Origin: an uncultured bacterium
Lineage (GTDB): Bacteria; Bacillota_I; Bacilli_A; RF39; UBA660
Reading direction: 5' to 3'
NCBI GenBank assembly: GCA_946643435.1
Contig: CAMPCD010000007.1
Coordinates: 1-48,001 of the forward strand
Length of the DNA: 48,001 nucleotides
A program made the translations under genes and the position numbers. The notes beneath the pieces were generated by a model. That model searched no databases. It worked only from the letters and a program-made list of their open reading frames with translations, and was not told the origin of the DNA. Below are positions 40,328 through 48,001 of the stretch, in pieces (position 1 is the first letter of the stretch; each line of letters starts with the position of its first letter).

Positions 40328-41569
40328 TTATATTATATAAGTTACTATAGTATGTTTATTAATAGTATCTTTTACCATATCTTTCATATTAAAATTAATA
40401 TCATCATTAGTATTATTTAGTACTGTAATAATATATTTATCATCTTTTTTAGTAGCAAGTACTTTTAATTTATCATATATAACTTGATGAACTAATTGTT
40501 CTTGATGCAATGATATATGTTTTAAATAATGATATATAGGAGTAAGAACAATTTGATCATCATCTCTTATAATAGGTGATTTAACAAAATTATTCTTATG
40601 ATTAGGTCCTCCATTTTCATCTAATAATAAATTCCAATCAACAAATATATTCATACCATTGTTGATATTACCAATTATTTCATTTGCATATAATTCAGCA
40701 TCATTAATCCATTCTTTTTCATCATATGGAGTAAAACCACATGACATTTCTGATTCAATTAATAATAGATTAGGATATTTTTGATGTACTTTATTTAATT
40801 CATCAAAGTAAGAACCAGTATACCAATGAAATGCTACTGCTCCTACATATTTATCTTTTGTATAAATATTTTCTACTGCTTTCAACATATCATCTTTATT
40901 ATGATCATGTAACATGATAGATGTCTTTAATTTATTCTTCTTTAATAAAGGTATTAAATAATTATAAATAAAATTCTTTTGTCCTTTATAAGACCATACA
41001 CATGATTCCCATTTTTGATAAGCTCTAGGTTCATTTTGGATTGATATAAAATCTATATTAATACCATATTCTTTATAAAATTTTAAATAATTAATTAAGT
41101 ATTTAGCATATCTTCTATAGCATGTTCTTCTTAGTCTATTAATAAGTGGTAACTTCCATCTTGTTGGAGGAGACCAAGGAGATGCTAAGTAACTTATTTG
41201 ATATTCTTTAATATCATTTAAAAGTGGATGTATATTTTTTATATCTTCTTCTATATTAAATTTAAATCCTTTTAGATAACTATATGTATAAGGAGCAAAG
41301 TCACATGAACCAATAGGTAATCTTATATATTTATATTTTAAATCTTTAAAATATAAATTAATAAATTTATTCTTACTATAACTAGTTAGTTTATTATAGT
41401 TATAACAAGATGCTTGAGTTAAAGCTCCACCCATACCTGAGAAGAATGATATACTTTTACTTTTATATAATTTTATTTGTTCATCATAAGTATTTATACT
41501 ATGAACATAATCTTCTTGAAAGTATATTTTATTGTTAATATCAGTTACATACTTTTTCATACACATCAC
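40328..41569 (-). CDS. Glycoside hydrolase family 30-like protein
   Basis: FSGMGGALTQAS, RLPIGSCDF, LASPWSPPTRW, FISIQNEP, LLIESEMS, WNLLLDENGGPNH. Confidence 0.88.
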   Translation of the reverse strand: MMCMKKYVTDINNKIYFQEDYVHSINTYDEQIKLYKSKSISFFSGMGGALTQASCYNYNKLTSYSKNKFINLYFKDLKYKYIRLPIGSCDFAPYTYSYLKGFKFNIEEDIKNIHPLLNDIKEYQISYLASPWSPPTRWKLPLINRLRRTCYRRYAKYLINYLKFYKEYGINIDFISIQNEPRAYQKWESCVWSYKGQKNFIYNYLIPLLKKNKLKTSIMLHDHNKDDMLKAVENIYTKDKYVGAVAFHWYTGSYFDELNKVHQKYPNLLLIESEMSCGFTPYDEKEWINDAELYANEIIGNINNGMNIFVDWNLLLDENGGPNHKNNFVKSPIIRDDDQIVLTPIYHYLKHISLHQEQLVHQVIYDKLKVLATKKDDKYIITVLNNTNDDINFNMKDMVKDTINKHTIVTYII

Positions 41570-41640
41570 ATAAATATTATATCATATATTATTATTTAGT
41601 TTTTGTAGTTTTTATATTATAATTTAATATATAAAGGAGT

Positions 41641-42480
41641 ATGAATATGAAATTTTTAAGAAAATTACTTATTGGAATCATGGGATTCTTTATTATTGCA
41701 ATTATTGTTTATTTATCATCTTATAAAACTGTATTTGATATAGTACAACAACAAATAGTACCTGCTACTTTAGCAAGTGGTTTAAAAGATGCAGGTGTAT
41801 CTGAAGAAGAGATGAAACAAATAGATGAAGCAGCTGCTAATCTTTCAGGTGTTGATGAAGTTGTTGGTGCAGTATTAAAAGATGTAAATGGTATAAGAAG
41901 TGGTAAACAAGAAGGAGCATCTGATGAATCAATAGATGCAATTATTAACTTCATTAAGAACAATAAAAACTTTATTGAAAAATATAGTAATGAAGAAGTA
42001 GATATAAATGAAATAGAAAGTAAAAGAGATGAATTTAAAACTTCTTTAAACAATCTATATGGTAATTTAAAAGTAAGAGATGATTCACCTATATCTAAAG
42101 CTGTATCTATCATGGGTACTTTAACAGTAAATGCAACTAAAAAGAATTTAACTATTATATTAGTTATTTTAATTGCTTTAACAATAGTTGTAAGTTGGTC
42201 TTATACTTTATGGATTCAATTATTAGGAAAGAATCTAGTATCAGCTGGTGTAATTGATTTATTCATGTATTTATTACTATCTGTAGTAATACCTAGAATA
42301 GCAGTAGGTACTATGCATATAACAGTAAATGCTACTAGTATATTAATAATTGCTATTTCATTAATAGTATCTGGTATCTTAATGCAAATAATATATAAAG
42401 TATTAGATAAAAAATTAAAAGAAATAAATAAACCAATGGAACTTGAGAATCCACTTAAACCAAGTGAAGAAGAAAACTAG
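41641..42480 (+). CDS. Hypothetical membrane protein, 279 aa
   Basis: N-terminal TM, soluble region, three C-terminal TM segments. Confidence 0.75.
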   Translation: MNMKFLRKLLIGIMGFFIIAIIVYLSSYKTVFDIVQQQIVPATLASGLKDAGVSEEEMKQIDEAAANLSGVDEVVGAVLKDVNGIRSGKQEGASDESIDAIINFIKNNKNFIEKYSNEEVDINEIESKRDEFKTSLNNLYGNLKVRDDSPISKAVSIMGTLTVNATKKNLTIILVILIALTIVVSWSYTLWIQLLGKNLVSAGVIDLFMYLLLSVVIPRIAVGTMHITVNATSILIIAISLIVSGILMQIIYKVLDKKLKEINKPMELENPLKPSEEEN

Positions 42481-42498
42481 TATATACTAGTTTTTTTA
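42474..42498 (+). terminator. Terminator overlapping stop codon
   Basis: 20-bp perfect palindrome AAACTAGTATATACTAGTTT plus T run; contains TAG stop. Confidence 0.65.
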
Positions 42499-42558
42499 TT
42501 TACAGTTATTGTATTTATTATTATTTATTTTATTGATATGATTATAGTAGGTGATAGT

Positions 42559-43599
42559 ATGAAGATAAATAGAATACTAATTGTATTACTTATTATATTA
42601 TTAACTCCAATTGTAAAGGCTGAAGTATGTAATACTGATCAAATAACAATTAGCTCAATTGTATTGGAAAGTAAAAGTGATAATGTAGAAGAAACAACTG
42701 CACCTACAACTGATGGACAAGATATATTACTTAATTTAGGAGTTAGTTCTGTAGGTGATAATGCAACTTATAAAATAGTTGTTACAAATGATTCTACTGA
42801 TGATTTTGAATTTGATCCAAGTACATTAGATACAGATTATATTAGTTATACTGTTGTATCTAATGATGATAATATTATACCTGCAGGATCATCAAAAGAA
42901 ATATTATTAAAAGTTGAATATAAGAATCAAGTACCTCTAGAAGCATTTGAAGGTGAAACATTAAATGATAATAAAACAGTATTAGTTAATCTATCTCAAA
43001 AGGAAAGTGAAGAAGTAAAAGGAGTGGAAGAAAATCCACAAACAGGAATAAAAGAATATGTAGTATTAATATCTTTATTAATATTATCTCTTGTAATAGT
43101 ATTCTTATTAATAAAACATAAAGATTATTTTAGGATTGCTGTATTATTACTTGCACTTATGGCTACAACTATGGCATTTACTCCTAATAATGTTAAAGCA
43201 GTATGTAAGTATACTTTATCAGTTAATGCTAATATATCAATTAAAAGACCAGCTATATTCTATTTAGATGAACAAATGTATTTATTTAATGAAGGAATGA
43301 CTTGGGAAGATTATTTAAATAGTAGTTATAATGTTGGTAAATGGACTACACAAGAATATTACCGCTATAGTGAAAGCTCAGAAGTTCCACACGGACCTAT
43401 AGTTGAGACAAACTATAATTATATTGATTCCCAAAAAAGTAATGGTATATTTACTGGTAAAAGCAGTAGAATACTATGTACACCATATTATTACATAACT
43501 TGGTTTTCAATGATTGAAACAAACGACAATTTTGCTATTATTTCAGATAGTATAATAAATGGATATCATTATCGTACTAGTGATCCAGTGACGTGCTAA
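42559..43599 (+). CDS. Surface protein with internal NPQTG motif and double-TM hairpin (likely start 42559)
   Basis: Signal peptide MKINRILIVLLIILLTPIVKA, central ENPQTG-TM-KHK-TM-VKA, C-terminal domain FYLDEQMYLFNEGMTWEDYLNSSYN. Confidence 0.7.
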   Translation: MKINRILIVLLIILLTPIVKAEVCNTDQITISSIVLESKSDNVEETTAPTTDGQDILLNLGVSSVGDNATYKIVVTNDSTDDFEFDPSTLDTDYISYTVVSNDDNIIPAGSSKEILLKVEYKNQVPLEAFEGETLNDNKTVLVNLSQKESEEVKGVEENPQTGIKEYVVLISLLILSLVIVFLLIKHKDYFRIAVLLLALMATTMAFTPNNVKAVCKYTLSVNANISIKRPAIFYLDEQMYLFNEGMTWEDYLNSSYNVGKWTTQEYYRYSESSEVPHGPIVETNYNYIDSQKSNGIFTGKSSRILCTPYYYITWFSMIETNDNFAIISDSIINGYHYRTSDPVTC

Positions 43600-43651
43600 T
43601 TTTAAATAATGATTATATTGTGGTATAATTATCTTCGTTAGGGGAATATGT

Positions 43652-44212
43652 ATGAATATATTAAAAGGTTTTGAAAGTCTTATCCAAAGACAAAGTGAAA
43701 TAGATGAAGAAGTAAAAGAATTAAGAAAAGATGAAAAAGTTCAAAAGTATTTAGAACTACAAACTGAAAGAGAAAATATTCGTAGTGTTCAATCAGATTT
43801 ATATAAAGCTTTTAAGGAAGATCAATTTGATAAATGTAATCATATGTGGGTAACAGTATTATCTGATAAAGATAGAGAAGAAGGATGTACATATGACTAT
43901 CATGGATGTGTTAAATGTGGATTGAATAAATCAGTTTATTATTTAGTTAATTTATATGGAACTACTGATATGTTAACTGATGATCAAAAGATAATGTATG
44001 AATACTTACAAACTCATGATACAGTTGGAAGATTAGTAAAAGCTAAATGTGATCTTACTACTGCAACATTGTTTTATAGAAAACTTAAAAAAATACATCC
44101 AAATGCATCTGATGAAGTTATAGCAGAATATTTAAAAAGATTAATTAGAGATGCAAATGAATTAAATAAAGACAATGGATATGCAAAAATAAAAGTAAAT
44201 ACAAGTGCTTAG
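43652..44212 (+). CDS. Hypothetical protein with putative zinc ribbon, 186 aa
   Basis: CNHMW ... GC ... GCVKCGL; N-terminal coiled-coil-like segment. Confidence 0.7.
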   Translation: MNILKGFESLIQRQSEIDEEVKELRKDEKVQKYLELQTERENIRSVQSDLYKAFKEDQFDKCNHMWVTVLSDKDREEGCTYDYHGCVKCGLNKSVYYLVNLYGTTDMLTDDQKIMYEYLQTHDTVGRLVKAKCDLTTATLFYRKLKKIHPNASDEVIAEYLKRLIRDANELNKDNGYAKIKVNTSA

Positions 44213-44237
44213 AAGTGGTTTAATACCACTTTTTAAT

Positions 44238-44265
44238 TTGACAAATAACGTATTTATAGTATAAT
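44238..44265 (+). promoter_or_regulatory. Consensus sigma70 promoter
   Basis: TTGACA (44238-44243), 16-nt spacer, TATAAT (44260-44265). Confidence 0.75.
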
Positions 44266-44271
44266 TAATAC

Positions 44272-44379
44272 TCAAGTGAGGAGATATAAACGAATTAATC
44301 GTGAGCTATCTCGGGCTAATAACCTACACGAACTTTAAAGAGTACGGAGTCACTGACACGTGGATTGTCGTACTTTTTT
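44272..44379 (+). ncRNA. Candidate structured small RNA or cis-regulatory leader
   Basis: Noncoding stretch from strong promoter to hairpin terminator (AGTACG 44341-44346 / CGTACT 44369-44374 plus T run); internal complementary arms GAGATA/TATCTC and TCGTG/CACGA. Confidence 0.55.
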
Positions 44380-44433
44380 ATTGGACAATTTAGGTATAAT
44401 AATTCACAAGAAATAAGAAGGGAAGAATTAAAT

Positions 44434-44808
44434 ATGGAATTACAAGAAAACAAAAGAGCAGAAGTATGTAGATTTTTTGCATTAAGAGAAAGTGGCAATG
44501 CTATAGAATTTAAAATCTTTAATGATTATACAATGGACTGCAAAGCAATAGGAAAGAAGAATATTATTTCTATTAATCTTCAACCTAACTTTATTGTTGA
44601 ATATGTTGATGATGAAGATAATGTTAAGACATATGTATATGATGGTGAAGATAAAGTAGTTGGATTTGAAATCAATGAATATATAAAAGCATATATGGAT
44701 GAAATTGGTATTATTAATACTGCTCCACGTATATCAAAAGAAAACAATATAGTTAGAGTTGTAAAAGCCCGTTCATTTGCAAAGAAAACTGCTACTATTT
44801 CTAAATAA
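44434..44808 (+). CDS. Hypothetical protein, 124 aa (likely start 44434)
   Basis: agaaggga RBS before ATG at 44434; ORF-track start lies in the upstream noncoding region. Confidence 0.7.
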   Translation: MELQENKRAEVCRFFALRESGNAIEFKIFNDYTMDCKAIGKKNIISINLQPNFIVEYVDDEDNVKTYVYDGEDKVVGFEINEYIKAYMDEIGIINTAPRISKENNIVRVVKARSFAKKTATISK

Positions 44809-44882
44809 TTAATAAACGATGATAATAATATCATCGTTTTATTTTTGTATGTTATAATTAACTTATAATTAGGAGTGATAGT

Positions 44883-45272
44883 ATGTATAAAGAAGATATT
44901 GAACAAGCTAAGAAAGTAAGATTAAATGCTTATAGTCCTTATAGTAATTTTCAAGTAGGAGCATGTCTTAGATGTAAGGATGGATCTACTTACTTAGGTT
45001 GTAATATAGAAAATCATGGTATCCAAGGTATATGTGCTGAAAGATGTGCTTTTTCTAAAGCCTTATCAGATGGTAAAAGAGAATTTGTATCTATTGCAAT
45101 AGTTGGTGCATCTAAAGGAGAAGAACCAATAACTAAGTGTATGCCATGTGGATATTGTAGACAATTTATAAGTGAATTTGTAGATGAAAACTTTGAATTT
45201 GTATTTGAAGATAATGGTAATATTATTACTTATAAATTAGATGATTTATTACCAAATAGATTTGAACTTTAG
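44883..45272 (+). CDS. cdd: Cytidine deaminase
   Basis: YSPYSNFQVGACL, NIENHGIQGICAERCAFSKA, PCGYCRQFISEF. Confidence 0.94.
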   Translation: MYKEDIEQAKKVRLNAYSPYSNFQVGACLRCKDGSTYLGCNIENHGIQGICAERCAFSKALSDGKREFVSIAIVGASKGEEPITKCMPCGYCRQFISEFVDENFEFVFEDNGNIITYKLDDLLPNRFEL

Positions 45273-45365
45273 TTATTCTTTTTATTTTATAACTGTAAAA
45301 TGTAATAATATCTCATTTGAATATTATATTGGTGTGATAAAATTATGATATAGAAGGTAGATTAT

Positions 45366-46727
45366 ATGGAGAAAGTTTCTAAGTTTTTAAGTGAAGGTGT
45401 AGTAGAAAGTGCATACTATGATGTGGAGTATAGACCAAGTCAAGATAGTAGTAATTTTGATTTAAATTTAGCATGCTCTAATATATTAGGGTCATTAGCA
45501 TTAGCTGATATAACAAGATGTGAACAACAAATAAAAGATGTACATGATGATTTCTTAAAAGCCTTATCTTATTGTAATACTGATGAAGAAATAGAGAACT
45601 TAGCTACATTCTTAAAAATTGTATCTGAAGTTGGAGGATATGCATCTACATTTTATTTAGATGTTATAACGCTAGTAAATAGAGAAAATGTAGAAGCTGC
45701 TAAAAAGAATTTACAAGAAGAAAAAGAAAAACCAGTTTCAAAATTTATTGGAAAAGGTACTCTTGAAAGTCCATATTTAAATATTAATTGCGATATTAGT
45801 AAAGAAGGTAGTAATTCTAGTCTAGATTCAAAGTGCTATACTTTTTTAGTCTCATTAGCATGTGCAGATGTAGTTAGGAAAGAAATTCAAATGAAAGATG
45901 CATATGAAGACTTCTTAAAAGTTTTATCTTTATGTAGTACTTCTGAAGAAATTGTTAAATTTGATAATCTGTTATATGAAGCTTCAAGCATAGGTGGATA
46001 TGCAAATAAGTTCTATAATGAAAATAAAGCTAAAATTAATAAAAGAGGTGTAGAAGATGCTAAAAGAGCATTAGTCGAAATAGAAAAGAATAAAAAGAAG
46101 CCTGTTTCTAAAATAATACCTCACGGATTAGAAAGTAAATATTTTGAAATAACATATAGACCATGGGAAGGGTTAGATAAAAGAAATATTGCTTGTAGTC
46201 ATTTCTTATTTGAATTAGCTATGTGTGATGCAACAAATAATGAAAAATATAAAGAAGAAGCTATGTTAGAATTTTGCAAGATACTAATATCTTGTAAAAC
46301 AGATCATGATTTTTCATGCCTAACAACATTTATTGGTATAGCTGCTAATGTAGGTGGATATGCTATAGAGTTTAAAAACAAAGTAGAAGAGCATATTAAT
46401 AAATATGGTATTGAATATGCTAGATTATATATAAAAGATTCTGAAAAGAAAGAAGAAAAAGATGAATCACATTTAGCTGAATTCCAAGAAAACTATGATA
46501 GATTATTCTGGGATTTAGAAGAATTCAGAAATGCATCAACTAAGACTGAAGATGATGTAGAATACTTTATAAGGCGATTCCATAATCTATCATCTGATTT
46601 ATATAGTTTAGGTAAATCAGTAGATAAGAATTACATTAATGAATGTGATGACCGAATTAAAGTTGCACTATCATGGTTAAATGATTTATATCAAACTATG
46701 GATGAAGTAAAAAGAATGTTTACATAA
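45366..46727 (+). CDS. Hypothetical protein with three tandem about 115-aa repeats, 453 aa
   Basis: Repeated pattern VSKF/VSKI...YxxI..Y/C...ACS..L..LA.AD....E...DF.K.L..C.T.EE...........GGYA..F. Confidence 0.8.
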   Translation: MEKVSKFLSEGVVESAYYDVEYRPSQDSSNFDLNLACSNILGSLALADITRCEQQIKDVHDDFLKALSYCNTDEEIENLATFLKIVSEVGGYASTFYLDVITLVNRENVEAAKKNLQEEKEKPVSKFIGKGTLESPYLNINCDISKEGSNSSLDSKCYTFLVSLACADVVRKEIQMKDAYEDFLKVLSLCSTSEEIVKFDNLLYEASSIGGYANKFYNENKAKINKRGVEDAKRALVEIEKNKKKPVSKIIPHGLESKYFEITYRPWEGLDKRNIACSHFLFELAMCDATNNEKYKEEAMLEFCKILISCKTDHDFSCLTTFIGIAANVGGYAIEFKNKVEEHINKYGIEYARLYIKDSEKKEEKDESHLAEFQENYDRLFWDLEEFRNASTKTEDDVEYFIRRFHNLSSDLYSLGKSVDKNYINECDDRIKVALSWLNDLYQTMDEVKRMFT

Positions 46728-46829
46728 TACATTCTTTTTTAATTTTTAAAGAATATTATTAATTTATAATTGACTATTATAAATTTGTTTGATAGTATAA
46801 GCATTGTGTTTTAAAGAGGGGGATAAATA

Positions 46830-46985
46830 ATGACAACACAAGAACAATCAAATAAAGTATATCAATTAAACAGAATGGGACATGTTTCACCATCTGAAAA
46901 GAAAGAAGTAAATGAAACTTCTAAACCTATGGCTGTAATTAAAGCTAAATTTAGATTTGTTAAAAAAGACGCTAGAATTAAATAA
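46830..46985 (+). CDS. Small basic protein, 51 aa (MTTQEQSNKVYQLNRMGHVSPSEKKEVNETSKPMAVIKAKFRFVKKDARIK)
   Basis: Strong RBS agaggggga, ATG, TAA, own downstream terminator (aaaagatgctattaagcatctttttt); below ORF-track cutoff. Confidence 0.6.
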   Translation: MTTQEQSNKVYQLNRMGHVSPSEKKEVNETSKPMAVIKAKFRFVKKDARIK

Positions 46986-47135
46986 AAGATGCTATTAAGC
47001 ATCTTTTTTGTTTTATTAATAATTAAGTTAAATTAATGTCCAATTTATTACTTATTAATACAAAATAATAAAAGTGTGTATATAAATAATTATCATTCAT
47101 GTTATACTTTCTTATGATAGAGAAGGAGAATAAAA

Positions 47136-47789
47136 ATGGGTAATAAAAATAATAAAGGTGTAATAGCAATACTTGTTGCAATTATAATTATATTAATAGC
47201 ATTAATTGTATTAATGGGTACAGGAAAGATTAATTTTAAATTTAATTCAACTAACAATCAATCTACAGATAATAATACAAAAGAAACTAATAATGTTTCA
47301 ACTGATTCAAAAGTTATTGAACAAAAAAGTACAGTAAGTAAATCTCAAATACTTGAATACTATAAAGAAAAGTTATCTAATTTTACTGATCCTAATGTTC
47401 AATATTCAATTATAGATATAAATAATGATGATATACCTGAATTATTTATATATGTAACTGGAACAATTGGTAATCAAATAATTGCTGATACTTCAATTTA
47501 TACTTATGATGAAAACAAAGGTGATAAATTAAATGACTATATTGTTAACATTGGAAGTATAAGTGGTAGAATTGATAATGATACTACATTCTATAAAATG
47601 AAAGATGGTAGTTTATTATCTGTAATTGGTAAAATGGGATATGAGAATAAATCATATTATAAACTTGAAAATGATTGGTTAGTAAGAACTGATTTTGCTT
47701 CTAAAGAAACAGATGAATATACAGTAGGTGACTACGAAATACAATTTAAAGCTTGTACTGATTTATCATTAATTGAAAATTATAAATAA
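47136..47789 (+). CDS. Membrane-anchored extracellular protein, 217 aa, with EF-hand/VCBS-like DINNDDIPELFIY motif
   Basis: N-terminal TM, Asn/Thr-rich linker, DINNDDIPEL motif. Confidence 0.7.
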   Translation: MGNKNNKGVIAILVAIIIILIALIVLMGTGKINFKFNSTNNQSTDNNTKETNNVSTDSKVIEQKSTVSKSQILEYYKEKLSNFTDPNVQYSIIDINNDDIPELFIYVTGTIGNQIIADTSIYTYDENKGDKLNDYIVNIGSISGRIDNDTTFYKMKDGSLLSVIGKMGYENKSYYKLENDWLVRTDFASKETDEYTVGDYEIQFKACTDLSLIENYK

Positions 47790-47866
47790 TAAAAAGACGG
47801 TTACAATTCGTAATCGTCTTCTTCTTTTTTTATCACTTTTTGTTGTTTTGATTTTTGTTTTAAGTT

Positions 47867-48001
47867 TTACTCTAATCTTTGGAATTCTTGAATTACATAT
47901 AATTTAAATTCAGGAGAAAGCCAACTTGCAAATTCCAATGCAATATCACTTCTAGTATAATTACCACCATTTTTAAACGGGTCGAATTCGACCCGTTTAA
48001 A
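47867..48001 (-). CDS. KilA-N domain protein, C-terminal part (partial, runs off right edge; possibly degraded)
   Basis: Minus-strand translation FKRVEFDPFKNGGNYTRSDIALEFASWLSPEFKLYVIQEFQRLE-stop, matching the end of KilA-N domains. Confidence 0.7.
   Translation of the reverse strand, partial: FKRVEFDPFKNGGNYTRSDIALEFASWLSPEFKLYVIQEFQRLE
47972..48001. repeat. Perfect 30-bp palindrome at window edge
   Basis: TTTAAACGGGTCGAATTCGACCCGTTTAAA equals its own reverse complement. Confidence 0.95.

Noticed and set aside
41721-42113. 130-aa minus-strand ORF rich in Ser
   Set aside because: Antisense to the 279-aa membrane protein; Ser/Leu-rich composition typical of shadow ORFs in AT-rich genes.
44316-44498. 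60-aa minus-strand ORF over the candidate RNA and 124-aa CDS start
   Set aside because: Antisense to the promoter/RNA/CDS region with no RBS.
44580-44906. 108-aa minus-strand ORF
   Set aside because: Antisense to the 124-aa CDS and its terminator.

Overview
AT-rich bacterial chromosome segment, most consistent with an uncultured Mollicutes/RF39-like Bacilli lineage. This is inferred from the T-box, the Firmicutes-type T7SS ATPase, 104-nt 5S rRNAs and very low GC. The window opens with the 3' end of a 23S rRNA gene and two 5S rRNA genes separated by a membrane-protein gene. It then holds t6A genes (tsaE, tsaB-rimI-tsaD), a phosphoketolase, a compact type VII secretion locus (EssC, EsaB/YukD, two WXG100-size proteins, a membrane-anchored lytic-transglycosylase-like protein), asnB, a PlsC-like acyltransferase, an orphan hybrid histidine kinase, a T-box-controlled pheST operon, pcrA, ligA, a periplasmic-sensor GGDEF-like protein, YihY, two tRNAs, LMW-PTP/lipid kinase/HAD genes, a GH30 hydrolase, cdd and many small uncharacterised proteins. 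The most interesting candidate system is an overlapping gene pair at 22992-25011: a cytosolic-carboxypeptidase-like M14 peptidase followed by an ATP-grasp ligase-like protein, a possible 'eraser/writer' pair for amino-acid tagging. Other notable items are a self-contained promoter-5S-terminator unit, a promoter-to-terminator orphan RNA with a potential pseudoknot at about 44.27-44.38 kb, operator-like repeats upstream of the WXG100 gene, a three-repeat orphan protein, a KilA-N remnant with a perfect 30-bp palindrome at the right edge, and repeated overlap of stop codons with terminator hairpins. All calls are by eye; no database search was run.
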